A DNA stretch of 64,000 nt from Centropus unirufus (lineage: Eukaryota; Chordata; Aves; Cuculiformes; Centropidae): assembly GCA_013397695.1 (NCBI GenBank), contig VYZI01000018.1, forward strand, positions 1,992,481-2,056,480. Direction: 5' to 3'. The notes beneath the pieces were generated by a model. That model did not search any database. It saw nothing but the letters and a program-made list of their open reading frames with translations, and was not told the origin of the DNA. Shown here piece after piece: positions 49,461 through 62,562 of the stretch (the first letter of the stretch is position 1; every line of letters begins with the position of its first letter). Both the position numbers and the translations under genes were made by a program.

Positions 49461-52400
49461 ATTGCAAAATATAAACATTACATTAAATATATCTGTCACA
49501 ACTTTTGGCTTCTAGAAATGTTAACTTCATCAGCGGTAAAAGCAAGAATCTTTGACAGTGGCTGCAGAACCTAACTGCTGCCCATTTTGTACGGAGATGT
49601 TAGAGAAACACATCTTTACAGGATTAGGGAATGAGTGTACCCTGGAGGGGCTTTTGCTGCTTTCAGGTGCAATGGTGCGTGTTGATCTGCAGGTAGTGCT
49701 AATTTTGGAATTTGAATCCTTAAGGTCCTTTTTCTCAGGTAGCTCGGTATTATTTGTATGTATTTTCAAAGCAAAGTCAACCAGGTGCTTAAACGCCTTT
49801 GTACTCTTATGTCACAATCCTCTCCCTCAATGGAGGTTTTAAAGCAGGCATTCTATAAACTCCTTTAGTGCTTCCCCTGTAGCATCTTCCTTTGTTCTCT
49901 GAATGATTCCTCGGGAGCCAGTGGAACGTCACAGTGCCCTGCAATCCTTGGCAGTTCCATTGAAAAGTAAGATTGGGTTGTAAAGCAGCTGCAGTGTATA
50001 GCAGCACTCAAGCAGTTAAAAGGAAAACCTCAGGAAAGCCTAACTTAGAAGCTCTCTAAATGCAAATTAATGACCTTGCCATGAAAATATATATGATAGT
50101 ACTTTGTAAAAGAGTCGTATCTGATGTGATACCATAATTACCCAAACCTGCTACATTCTGTAATGTAAATATAAATTTAGTGACCTGTCGGTCAGTCAAA
50201 TAGACCAACGTTCTCTGGCACATCAATAATAAAAATACTGTGCATCTACAAGCTATGAGATTTCAGCTAGTCTCCATATGCCTATAATTGCATGTATATA
50301 GACTGTTTACATGTTTTATACTGCAAAAATATAAAATTAATATGATTGCGTGTTCTAATGGTGTGATGTGTAGGCTTAATGGCCTCATATACTTGCAGCT
50401 ACTGAGGAAATAGATTAAGTTTTGTAGGTTTTTAAATACAATGCCAATGAAGTCCCATAGCACCTCACATCTATCATTTCTTTCACAAAATGCCATGTGC
50501 ATGTGTGAGGTCCTATTGATGATAATGCATCGTCGACTCATAAAAAATCATAGCCACAAGAAATCATGGGCTCTGAGATATTTCTAAAGAAGTGGCAAAA
50601 ACAATGCAACAGGTAAGAGCTGTTTTTAAAAGTAACACTTATCTAAATAGGATAAATATTAGAAAAGATTTTCATATCCCTGGGCATATCTAGCTGATGA
50701 GCAGGAAGACACTTCTCAGACTACACAGAGAGCATTTCAGGCTTTCTTGGATCTTTTTCTGTAATTTCTATTACTGCTCGCTGTTATGGGCAAAATCCAG
50801 GGTAGTTCCACAATTGGTACAAGATTTGTGTACTTAAATGTTTCAGAAACATACTAGGCATACAGGCTAACAACACACTGTTGCCTGTGTCTTCAGGTGG
50901 AGGAATCGTGACATTTTCTGCTAATTAGAATTAAGCTTTGCGGGAATGTATGTTTGAAATGTAACATGAAAGCGCAGCTGTACAATGTACAGTATATGGA
51001 AGGAACAGAAAATATCAGCACATGCTGACATTTTTATTTAAGGGCAATAAAATTAATTTACAGGGAAGAACAGAGAATGCTGCATTCCTTCCTTCAGTTT
51101 CAAACAGTCTTCTTTCCCTACCCATATACCTTATTTTTTTTTAAGGAAGACTGTGTAACTTTTCTGGGATAAAGACAATGATCTCTAATGCTATATCATT
51201 TTTGTGATCCTGTCACACAGATGACTGAAAAAGAACACAGCCTTCTGAATACATTAAAAACAAATCCTCCCCTAGAACCTAAATGCAAACAGATTTATTT
51301 CTTTTATTTTTTTGTTCAGAGGCTTTTCAGACAAAGGTCTGGTGCCAACTCTGTTCTCATATTATTTCTGGGTGGCCAAGTCAGCTGTTGCTTGGTTCTA
51401 GTCGAGTTCACATTCTGGGCTGAGCAGAGCCTTCTGTGATTTTGGTCTGCTTCCACTGCGGTACTTGGTATCAGAGTGTAGACGACTTGCTGCTCACTTA
51501 GACGAGACAGTCCTTTCTGAAGCCTTATGAGTGGTTTTGAATAGTTTTCAGGAAAACTGGAATAAAAATGAGAGATGAGGTTGAGATGGCACTCTTGTTT
51601 TGACAATCTGATACTATGGGAATACTTAAATCCTGAAAAACATCATCAAAGTATGAACTCTAAACACTCTGGCAGTGGCATCAGGCACAAAGGAGATCAG
51701 AGAACTACTTTTTGTAACAGGAAAACCTAAAGAGAATGTCACAATTCTGGTAATAGAAAAACTGCCAGTCCTCTGTGTAGTCAGAGAAACACAGTAAAGA
51801 GGACAAGTTAAAATTATGGAGTGCTGAGAGGTAGAGCAGTGAGCATACAGAAGCAGCAGCACAAGTACAAAAAGGGTTCAGATTTTGCTGTCATTACAGA
51901 TATCCTTCTGTGCCCTTCATGATTCGCTGGCAGAGAAACACTGACACAGTACTGACAGCCTCTCTGCGGGCTTTGGGGCTGGAAGGAGTATTTTATACAT
52001 TAGATGGGATAATGCAGGCCAGGACTGTGAGCCCTGAGCGGAGAATAGCTCAGGGACAGCTCTTGAAGCTTGATGAGCTCCACAAATGTGTGAAATAGCA
52101 GGAAGTCTTAGGTTGCCTGCAGTCTTTGGCCAATAGTCTTTGAATATAAACTTTCCATGACCCACGGATACAGCAATGCTCAGCGATAACACTGAAGAGG
52201 TTGAAACCAAGGGTAGGAACCTCAGGAGATGGAGGAGGAGAGCAGAATTCTCAAAGCTGGATCTTGCTGTCTGTGTAATGAACTCCCAAAGGTCAATTAA
52301 AATGTACCAAAACCAAACTTTGTTCAGCTCTCCGTTGTCCATTTAGGAACAAGAAAGTGCAGTGCATGCACTTCATTGCAACAACTGTTTCTTACTGGCT

Positions 52401-53117
52401 GCTCCGTTAACATACTCAGCCAGATGCTTTGGAAATGCAAAGGTCTTATGGAAAGAAATCGTTTCCCAAAAGTGAATGCAATAGAAAATTAGTAAGGAAC
52501 TTTTTTGGGTTTTTTTTTTTTTGGCTCTGGATATCTCTTATGGCCTGGAATCCTGAAACCTGCTGTTCCTCCTCCTTCTGCATTCCCTTCCCTCCCCTTG
52601 AGTAACTTCTAAGAATTCAGTATCAATTAATCTTGATCAACATTGCTATTAAGTCAGAATCAGATCTTGTCTACAGTGGCATTCTCCTTTCTAGTTGTGG
52701 CACCTTGACCTTCCCAGCACTGTTTTTACATTTTCATTTTTATTTGTTTGGCAGAAATGCAGCCAGTCAGATCTCTGATATTACCATGTTTATGTTCTCA
52801 GTTAAAACACAAATTACTAAACACTTTGTCTCAGGGAAAAAAAAAGACCAGTTCCAGAGATCAACTCCTTCTGTTAAGGATCTCACATAAATGTCCATAT
52901 CCTAGACAAACAAGTAGCATTACATTTATTTCCTAATGTTGGTTAAAAGTAGGTGGATTTCTTAGTTATTATGAATATTTTTTCATCATTATTATTTTCG
53001 GAAGTTTAGCATAACTTGGCAAAAGCTGCCTCCAAAAAATAATTGGTTTTGAGAAATCTGGAAAAAGTTCTGCACTGCATGTTGAGTGTTTGCTAAATCT
53101 AGCAGTGACCCCCTGGA

Positions 53118-53263
53118 GGGCTAGAGATGACTAATTTAATATTTTTTAATATTTAATATAGTATTTAATATACTTTAATACTTTATTTACTTTATATATT
53201 TTTTCTTTATATTTTTTTTTACTTTATACCTTAAATACTTTAATAATAATTACTTTATTAGCT
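53118..53263. repeat. AT-rich low-complexity tract
   Basis: About 145 bases made almost wholly of A and T, with recurring TTTAATA and ACTTTAT words and a T run. It is likely prone to slippage. Confidence 0.9.
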
Positions 53264-55067
53264 TTGGTGTTGTGTTTTACGCAAGAGACTTTGAATGGCT
53301 TCAGCAGTATGAACAGATTTGATTTCTAAATCTTGTAAGTGTGGTAGTAGTAATAAGTGTAGCTACAAAACTATTGACTGAAATGGTTTTTTTTTTTACC
53401 ATATGGGGTAGGGTTATTGAAAGTTTTCCCATATGACAGTGCCCCAAACATAACAGAAAACAAAGAGGCAAGTCCAAAAATGTTTTTTCCCAAGAGAAAT
53501 AGTTCTGGATGCTATAGGCAGGGCTGTGCAACAGCTCTTTTTATGGGTTACTAGTAGAAGCATCTTGATAATCAGACAGTTACCTTTTCGGGATGAGGAA
53601 AAAGCCTAGATATTTTTGCAGAATCAGAAAGAAGTCTTCCTCTTTCTACGCTCTTAAGAAAGAGTTAATTTTTTTCTTGATAATTATTTGGGATGAGCAG
53701 GTACCATGCATGTTAAGAAGGGCCGATCTGCAGTGGTATGCAAGACTGCCATCCAGCTGGCTGTCATTAGTGGCTGGATGTCCTCAGCCACCTGTGGCTT
53801 GAGAATGTCTGTCTGTGGGAGGAGTGAGGGAAGGGAACCTGGGAGAGGATGCTCTTCTGTCCGAGAAAGCCCTGTCAGTGCAAAAATCTGTTTTGATACT
53901 GTCTATAGACATGTTTCTGTGTGCTAAGGTGCCCACTTACTGTTCCATGATTGAATCTTCATCACTGTTGACTCTGGTAATCTAGGCAGCCGGATATCTT
54001 CCCCTGCTCATCATACAAACTGCTTCAGCACTAGAGTCTTCTGGAGAAGAGCTGTGTTTCTGTGCCTCTGACCATACACTGAACACGGGAGGAAGAGCAA
54101 TCTTTTGTGGGCTGGATATTGCTGGGAAAAGGCTCTGTTGGGATTCTTGGGTCTGTGCCATTTGCCTGGTCTGTGCCTTTGAAAACTAGAGAAGCCGAGT
54201 GTGTCCTCTGTGACAAGGATGCTGAGCACTGACTCCTCTAGGTGCTTTCACTCATTTCTGTGAGGGAAGTAACGAACGTCTCACCTCTTCCTGCTATGCT
54301 GGAACCAGAAGGATGGGGGCAAACAAGGCACAGGTGATGTCTTGGGCTCATTCAGACTTCCTGGTTCACTCTGTTTTCCATCACTGCCGGCTGGGCACTT
54401 CCACAACCTAGTGCCTCCCCAGTCAGTGCTGTCTCCTGAGCCCTCGCATCACGCAGTTTGAATAGAGGCAGGGAAGGTGGATGTTCATTCAAGGTCCCTC
54501 ACAGAAGGAAGATGTGACAGCTATGATGAATAGGTAAGCGTTTGTGAAGGAGCAAGAGGGAAGTGGAGGTGAGGATGGGAATAGCTTCAGGCTGTCTTGC
54601 AGGCCTGGGGCTGCCTAGCGGTCTAGGACAATGTGAAAAGGGGGCATGTTTTCAGAGCTGGGTCTTAGCTGTCTACAGCACAATGTATCAGTTATGGAGG
54701 CAAATCAGTTGCTGGGCATCTACTTGCATATTGACTGTCTAATAGAGAGGTAATTTCTTTGGTCTTTAGTGTAGGTATGTCCTACAAACTCGAGACACAA
54801 ATCCAGTGGCAAAAAAAAACTCCACCAACAAACCCAATGTATCCAGGGGCTATTTTGTTTGCTTTTTTTCCTTAAAGTTCCTTATCCCAGCCTTTGCTTT
54901 ATCTCTTTATTAAGGTGCTATGGGAGTCCTTTTTTACATCCCTGTCAATATGTTTTCTCTGGCAGTGCTTTTTTTTCTCTAAAGATTTCCTTGGCATTCT
55001 AGTTTGGGGTAGCTTTCAGTGAATTTTCTCTGGTGATGACAAATACATGTACTTTTTATTAAAATGG

Positions 55068-55110
55068 CATCTTTATTAAGTATCTTTATTGGATTAAGCA
55101 TCTTTATTGG
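55068..55110. repeat. Short imperfect tandem repeat
   Basis: Three copies of ATCTTTATT (55069, 55082, 55100), with the linker GGATTAAGC or a shortened AAGT form between them. A small local duplication. Confidence 0.7.
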
Positions 55111-56259
55111 CAGTGGCCATTTAATGAGTTCATTTTCTTCCCCAACACTACAATATAAACTCTTGTTTGGCAATGGATGATAAATTAATCTTCATATTCA
55201 AATTCCCTTTATGCAGTTAATATTAACATTCATAATGATTTTTTTGGTTTAAGCATGTGCATTTCTAACTGTGCTCTCCTTTTACCAGGGCTATATAAAA
55301 ACCTCCCTGTCTATATTTAAGTGAACATTTCCATTCCCAAAATAGTAGATGCTGACCTCAAAACAGAATGAGTTATGCATTTCTTTTCATGGCAATACAT
55401 GATTGACTTTACCCAGGGTGTCAGGAGAAAATGCAAGAGAAACTAGAATGAAAAAAATGCACTCCATTTGTCCTTCATGCAGACAAGCATGGAAGTCCTA
55501 TAGTATTATATATTACAACTACAGTGGTATCAATATAAGATTATTAGTAGATAATCTCAAACCTTATCATGATTAATGTAATTAACAAGCATACAGAAAG
55601 CAATAAAGATTTTTCTGTGTTACTGGAAATGCTTTTAGATGCCATTATATGGCCTCCACCATTGTATATCTCCTATTTCAGACTGTTCTTTCCTTTAGAT
55701 GGAAACTTCCTTCCCTTGCAGAAAGTAGAGGTGAGTGGGACAGTTCATCTTACGTAAAGCACCTCTGGGCCGGAAGACTTCTGCGGAGGAAGGAACTTAA
55801 GAAAGCGGTGGGACATGCTGCCTCCTTTCCTGGCCATGCTTATGCTGTTATTAAGAAACATAAATAATCATAATAAATTATTAATGGCAATTTATACTTA
55901 GCACTTACTTATGCCATTTATCACCAAAAGGTGGAGCTAGGTCTTATTTGCTCAGTGCAACAGGCCATATTCTCACCATTTAAGTTTGATTTTATTAAGA
56001 ATCAAACTAGTCTGTTTTGGCAGTTTAAAAGTTTCCACCAAGAGGATGGAAACAAGGATGGCTGGAAGAGGGCTCTACGTTTGTCACTTGTCATTTAATC
56101 TGATGTCATCAGGGCACCAGGGATGTTGCAGGGCAAAAATGCACTGTGCTACTGCCACTGTTAGAAAAGGACTGAGAGCAGACAGTGAAGGTCAGTGGTA
56201 AAAGGCAGAGTTGGTCTGGGTTAAATTCAGGTTTCCTTGTCCATGTTTTATGACAGAGA

Positions 56260-56604
56260 TGTTTTGGACTTAGGGGACTGAATATGAACTAACTCAGAAG
56301 GGACTGACTTCAGTTAGGTGTGGGAATAGATTGGAGCCTTTGACCTTGGTGAGACACAGGCGTGTTCTTGAGGAGAAGTTAGCAACTTTGAGGAAAGAAC
56401 AGAAGAATGGGGGTGTGGTTTGACATCTGGGAGCGGATCACAGGTGTGGCTTGAGTGCGTGCATGTGGGGCTCATTGCCAATTAGCAAACGGCTGTCCAG
56501 GTGTGGACAATGAAGAGACATAAATACAGCAAAGAGGTGACAATAAAAGTCAGGAGAATGACAGTCCTACATTACTGCAGGGGAATGACAGTCCTACATT
56601 ACTG
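56260..56604 (+). mobile_element. Possible solo LTR-like remnant
   Basis: The right half has a promoter-plus-polyadenylation layout: CCAAT at 56478-56482, a TATA-like ATAAATA at 56520-56526 and AATAAA at 56542-56547. The 15-base gap between the last two is the tight spacing seen in alpharetroviral-type LTRs of birds. A duplicated 22-base segment follows. No primer-binding site, inverted ends or coding remnant of a retrovirus is visible, and the left edge is arbitrary. The motifs could be chance in AT-rich DNA, so this is a weak call. Nothing here could express a viral product. Confidence 0.2.
56556..56604. repeat. 22-base direct repeat, period 27
   Basis: An exact 22-base word beginning GAATGACAGTCC and ending ATTACTG is present at 56556-56577 and 56583-56604. 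Two identical copies so close together indicate a recent local duplication. Confidence 0.95.
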
Positions 56605-59600
56605 GTGGAAAGAGCAAGGCTGTCATAAGGACAGTAGTCAAGAAGTAGTAGAATAAATGTTCTAACAAGATGGAGGAAGCTTTGTGGATGTGTTGAAACA
56701 TTTACCTAGCTGGGCTATGCTGCTGTTGCTCAGCGTCTACAGAGAATATGATGGCCTTTTTTCTTGAGTGTTTTTACTTAATTCCATCTTTACCCCTTCC
56801 ACCAATTCAAGTTGCAGTTCAGTCAAATCTCCTGTTTAATCATTCCTGGGCAAGCTGGGCAGCCATGCACTGACACTGTTTAAATAGTGCCCTGTCAATC
56901 TGTTTCAGTCCTATGAATGGCTTTAGAACAACCACTAGTTTTGATTTTGAAGTTTGATAATAATTATGTGTATAGAGTATGGTAGGGCCTGCATCACAGG
57001 CTCAGTAATAAATGATGGTCATTTGATGCAAGTATGTTTGTATATCTGTACAAAAGGAACCCCTGTCTTTTCATAGACTAGGATTAGATAAGCTTTTCTG
57101 CAGAGGAGAGTCTGACTGACGTAAAGCTTAATACATACCGAATTGTGGGGCAAACTTCCCCTTTCTGAGATTCAGAGGCAGTAATTAAGAACAGAAACTT
57201 ATTACAACCTGCTCCATTATCTCCTGTCACTTTTACACAGATGAAGACTAGGTTTTCTCCCTCTCTAGCAGAATTAGGCTCACAGAATTACGGCAGATTG
57301 GCAAAGGCTTCCTACATTGTTAGCAAGCAAACCAGGAATTAAGGGAAGCAGTCCACTTGGTAGGTCTGCGTTATAAACTACATTTCTTCTCCATCTACTC
57401 TCTCTTTCTGGGAGGTGTTTAGACTGACATGAGTTAACTCCTCTTTTGGAAAAAGGTATTGGCTCCTGGCCAAGCACCCTGGCAGAGGCATTCAGAGCAC
57501 ATGCCGTGCTCGTGCAACAGCCGCTGGTACCAGGCTCGGGCTGAATGCCTTCTGGCCCCTTGCCTTGTTTGGCAGAGATGTTGCAGGTTGATGCCTTTGA
57601 GCTCTGTTGTGTCACTCCAATCTTCCTTCCATCACTGTAGCCCATTAGAAGGGATGATTTGGTTCTCTAGATGAGCAAGGGGGCTGCTAATTTCTAGGTG
57701 TAGAGGCTAGTTTCATGTTTTTGTATGACGAATTGGCGGTAGCTCCAGAGGAGAAACAACTACCGTTCCTGGGAAGGTAACTGTACTGTGCACCTTCCAG
57801 GCCGTAATATAGCAGTTCAGTGTGGGAAAGGAGCAAGAGGAGACTCCAGAGCTAAGAATTTAACAATGAGAACAGAGTCAAGGAGGAAGACGCTGCTGAT
57901 ACAGTCATTTAAAAAAAATCGAACATAAAGATTTGTGAAATGTCAGAAAAATCCCTTGTTGTCCTCACAGAAAGAGGCTGTTGGCAAACAGAACACAGCT
58001 TACACTGCCTGATGAACGGAAAAAAAATACCTGAAAGGACTTTATACATGGGGCCCAGCCTTTCTGTGCAATTAGTTAGGTCCAATTGGGTCAACTTCCA
58101 TCTATTATTTACAAACAAGCTGTTTATGATTAATCATGAAGATATATCAGAGTTTTTTATAGGAAGCTAGGAGTCTTTTTCCTGAGGCCTCTGGCATTCT
58201 GAATTTTGTCAAAAGAGCCTTGACTACCTCACCCTGACAAAAATGAGGAGCACAAAAAGAGGCCACACTAGCTAAGCACAGACAACTAAGTAGGAAGTTG
58301 ACAGTGCTCTTGTAGAACCAAATCTGTCTTTCTAATATAAATAAAAATAAGGGAGCCTCAGACTCTCAGCTCTTGAATTGAGGATCTTGGTTCCAGACTA
58401 TAGGCTGTCTGCCCATGAATTGGATATGCTGTGTCCCAAAATACACTTTTAAAAAACATGTAGTTTAGCTTCCTGCCGGCTGTATTTGCCAGTCTTCCTG
58501 CTGACTTGATCCTCTCACCCTTATCCCACCAGTGGTACAGGGGGAGGGTGTGTGTCCCCCTTCAGTCTCCCACCTGGCTAGATAGCACAGAACCTCTAGG
58601 CACCTTTCATGGCATTGGAAGACAAAGAGGCTTAGGAACAAATGGTGCTGTGCTGGGAGCCTTCCTTTGTAGCTGGTGACTAGAATCACCAACTCATTTC
58701 CATCGGAATATGTGAGGCTGCTCATTATCCTGCTGCTTATGCTGCCAGCATAGACATGTGCTCTCAGGGAGGGTGGACGCTTGGTGATGTAACAATATGC
58801 CCTGGACTCCTATCTAAAGCTGTGTTCAGTGCTTGCTGCAAGGTCTCCTGAGTCCTTTCTGGAGCAATCACAAGCCTGCTTTCTGCATCCTCATTCTCTT
58901 CGGAATGGAGAGTGAGAAATGCCCAGGTCTGTGCTAGTCTCATCCTTCACTTGATGTAATTCCATTGAGAAAACACCATGTAAGATGTTAACGGCTTTCC
59001 AAGTTCAGGCCTGTACAGCAAGCGTGAGGGCATTCATGGCAGTTATCTCTGCAAGAGCAAATGTCAGTTCTTCCCTTTTCCATCTGTGCTTAGTGGATGT
59101 CCAAAAATGACATGGTCTAGTCTCCTCCAGCGATGAGTCCACATCCCTTCTCTTGATTCTAAGGCAGAGGTGTCCAGAAACACCCTCCCTGGTTCTTGAT
59201 TCATGTTCACTCCTGTGTATGCAGGAGGCAGCTGGGGACAAAGGAAGCCGGCTTGTTGCAGATGGGCTCCATATCCTTGAATTCATTGGTCAAGAGTGTC
59301 ATGTGCCATTTTCATTCCTTGCAGCAGCTCACACCCTCTCCAACCCCAGTCTTTGGCTTCACTGTTGTAGGTCTCCTTTTGCTATTTATCACCTGGTGCC
59401 AATCCTAGTTTCATCTGTATATCTGCCAGCACATCTGAGTGTAGCAGATTTTAGCCATCCTGGCTGTGGGGCAGATGGGTGAAAGCAGAAATCCATGTGT
59501 TGCTGTCTAAATAGAAGGAAGGTCATTGCCTCTTCCATGGCCCAGATGGCAACTCCGAGGACAGGTGCTGCTGGCACAGTGCAAGCAGTGTGTAGTAGCC

Positions 59601-62480
59601 TCTGTCTTTATACGGCCATCTGTGTTGTCTGAGGTGCAACGCCTTTGCAATGGCACTGGAGAGTGGAAGTAAAGCTTTGCACATCATGAGGTCACAGTGG
59701 AACATTGAGTTTGGCACATTTTCTGGAGTTGAAATTGGAGTAATCCAGTCTGCACGAGTGGAAGTCTTGCAGTATGGATACAGAGTCTGCAAACTCCACA
59801 CAGTTGCCACCTATTCCTGCAAAAGACAAGCAGTATTTATCCCCTCATGAAAAGGGACTTCTGGCTGATTCTTTCTGTGCCGTTATTTACTGTGATGAAT
59901 AGCAGATTGATTATAGTCACATGCAGGTGCTCTGTCTATAGGAGAGTGGGTTTTTCCCTCCAACTTATTAGTGTTACTGGGAGCTTGCTTTATTAGCTCA
60001 TTCCTAGTTCATCTAATGAATTTTCAGCTTTCAGAGACCCTCCATACATATATTTCACACTGAAGGGCAAGGAGAATAGTTTTTAAAATTACAGGAGAAG
60101 TAAATAATTCTGAACAGTGTTGAACCCTGCTGCCTAGGCCTATGCTTTATAGATAATTGTTCATTGATCTGTCTGGTGGGAAGGAACTTCTGGATCTCTT
60201 ATATTAACATCCTGTTGATTCTGGGAGTTGTTTTTTTTTTTTTTCCCCATCTCTATTCTCTTTCCCTCACTGTACATTTTTTAGATTTCTAGTTTTGAGA
60301 AAATGCCAAATAACAGGCTAAATAGGTCAAAGACTGTAGAAGACGAGCATGGATGGAAACTTAAAATGGACACAGAGCCAAGGTAAAGAGGCCTGAGAAA
60401 ACGAAAATGCATCTTGCAGTTCCTTTTCAGCTATGGTGTGTTTAGGGCAGGTGACTGATGGCACAATTAATTAGTAGGCAGGATAACTGCTTATGTGAAT
60501 GTATTTTGTGCAAATGTGCAGTGATATTGGAGAGGGACTGTAAATTACTTGAAACTGGACAATTGTTTTAACCTTATGCAAGTTTCTTTCCCAGTCAGAA
60601 CTTTTCTCTTGTTCCAAAACACAATATGATCTTCTTGCTTAGTGCTCAGTAGAGCAATATTTTTCCCATTCTTTATAACTGAGAGGATAAGTAGGATGCC
60701 CAAGAGCTTTGTCTAATCATTTGGTTAATGATCCTGCTCTGCAATATCTGTTCAGGTGTTTAATTTAGTTTAGATTACTACTCTGATAGTCCTTTCTGGC
60801 TGTTGGTTTTGATAGAACTCCTACACTTTTCATCCCTTCAAGAAAGAAGGTCATAGCTAAGCTCTGAATTTACTGAAAGTGTCTTATTTTAGATTGTACA
60901 TCAGTGCTGGACATTCACTAAATATTAACTTTTAGTTTATATTAATGAATCCTTAATTGTGCTTTAGAAATCACATGTATGTTTTATGGGTCAAAATATT
61001 TAAAAAACACAGTCTGTAGCATAACAGCAGATCCAGTTATCTTGGAGGGTGGGAAGAAGTGATGTTTCATGCACCGAGCTCCATTAGAAGAACCAGAGAA
61101 ATCTGAGGGTGAGCGAGCCTCACGTCTTTGATGCTTAACTATCTTCTTGTGTGTTTGAATATGTAGGGCTAGACTCTTAGCTAGAAATTTGTAGTACCTT
61201 CTTTGATGTGCAGCACTTGAAACTTTTGCCACATCCCCTGCTATATTTTCCTCCAATATCTAAGCACGTTTTGTTTTGGCTTATTAACTGCCAGTTTTCT
61301 ACTCGGAGGAAGATATTCTGAGGAAGGTATTGTGATATACACATATCTTCTGTTATTTTGAAACATTTTAGCAAACAAGTAAGACCAAAAAAAGCTAGAC
61401 AAGCATGACTGGAAGACTCCCCAGGTCCCCATCTCCCCTTTCATTGAAAAGTAATTAAAGTTGTGGCTAGTCAGCAAAATCTAGCACCTGTTTGCCACGT
61501 AAAAACCAGCTGCACTGTATGTATATTTAACCCATCTGCAATTTTCATACTGTACACAGTACCAGTTGTTTAAGTTATTTTTCATAAGTTGTTCTGAGAT
61601 ATTATGTTTTTAGCAAAGATGGAAGTTTGATGCAGCAGAGTGAAACTTGTAGGAAGGATTTTGCTATCAGTATCTTGAAGTCCTGAGCTTACAAGAGGGT
61701 TACGGTTTTTACTTGAGAAGTTTTTATTTCCTTATTTTTCATTTCAATAATCTTACATTTTCAGACCAAAACCATGGGTATCTCCCCTCTTATTTCCTTT
61801 CTTCCTTAGCTTTGATTAGGTCATGATTTATTGAGGAGAACTGAATTCTTCTTGTTTTTCTTCCACAATAATAAGAATGAGACAAATTCCTGGGCAGGCC
61901 AGTCTTTTGGAATCTTCTTTGTTTAATGTATAAAGGACATTCTTGTGATATGAGCTAATTTTGAAATGGTTTCTCTTTCTTTAAAACATAGTTGACATGT
62001 AAACCACTTTCCACTTTTTTTTTTTTCTGAAAATTATTGTCATCTGGACTTCTGAAACTGAAGTCACAGAAAATCTTTCTTTTCTGCTTTCAACTTACTG
62101 GCATTTTCTGCCGTTCCCACTTTTGTTTACATGCATTGGCAAAGGTCCTATAGAGTTTTTCACAGCCTGTGAGGTAAGATCAGATTTATTGCTGTCATAG
62201 TCTGGCACGAAAATGGCATGAAAATATGGACAAGGCTAGAGAACTGACGTCCTAAGCCTCTATAGCAAATAATAGGAAAGGAGCAGAGTTGAATCTGAAT
62301 TTCATACTGGATAGCACAATATTTGACATTCTTCATTATATCTAATATTATTTTCTGAATAAGTTTTCATTAAGCCATAAAAAGTAATGATTATAAAAGA
62401 GTACATTTCTTTATGTGATTCTGTTGGAAAGGAAAGGTGAGTTGGGAGGTTAGTACGATTTCAGTGCTTGGTAAAATTTG
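56605..62480. other. Unannotated DNA including a GC-richer block
   Basis: There is no recognised gene. 57280-57645 is stop-free for 121 codons on the minus strand without protein resemblance. 58450-59850 is listed separately. A T run lies at about 60231-60245. The remainder is AT-rich sequence with no repeat family that I recognise. Confidence 0.5.
58450..59850 (-). other. GC-richer block dense in short open frames
   Basis: This block is visibly richer in G and C than the flanks. On the minus strand, successive open pieces lie at 59523-59810, 59389-59577, 59005-59286 and 58465-58725. Their composition looks more protein-like (tryptophan, histidine and cysteine all present) than typical AT-rich noise. 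They do not join in one frame and no domain is recognisable. Possible origins include a decayed retroelement, a degraded processed pseudogene or a non-coding transcript. The strand assignment is a guess from these pieces. Confidence 0.2.
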
Positions 62481-62562
62481 ATTCAGGTTTTGTCTGCTAT
62501 AGATTTACTGTGTGATCTTTGGCAAGTTGTTTATTTTCTCTGTGGCTAAGTTTCATGCTGTT
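62481..62562 (+). mobile_element. MIR-like CORE-SINE fragment
   Basis: GATTTACTGTGTGATCTTTG followed by GCAAGTTGTTTATTTTCTCT and GTGGCTAAGTTTC follows the MIR body word order (CTGTGTGACCTTGGGCAAGT, TTAACCTCTCTGTGCCTCAGTTTC). It is one short diverged fragment in sense orientation. The flanks do not extend the match. Confidence 0.6.

Larger units (their letters stand above)
44801..56259. other. Long unannotated stretch, no gene seen
   Basis: About 11 kb without a recognised gene. Regulatory candidates lie at 48860-49460, an old repeat scrap at 48035-48115 and AT-rich low-complexity DNA at 53118-53263. A trio of CTTTATT words lies at 55068-55110. The stretch 53690-54700 is GC-richer and unidentified. 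The segment at 47500-47720, with TATAAGAG near 47522, is non-repetitive and could be regulatory. No exon-like segment or protein resemblance was seen. Confidence 0.5.

Noticed and set aside
55068..55110. CRISPR-like repeat array
   Set aside because: Only three short, imperfect, unevenly spaced words in eukaryotic DNA.
57280..57645. 121-codon open frame on the minus strand
   Set aside because: No family resemblance, no splice or promoter context, and a modest length.
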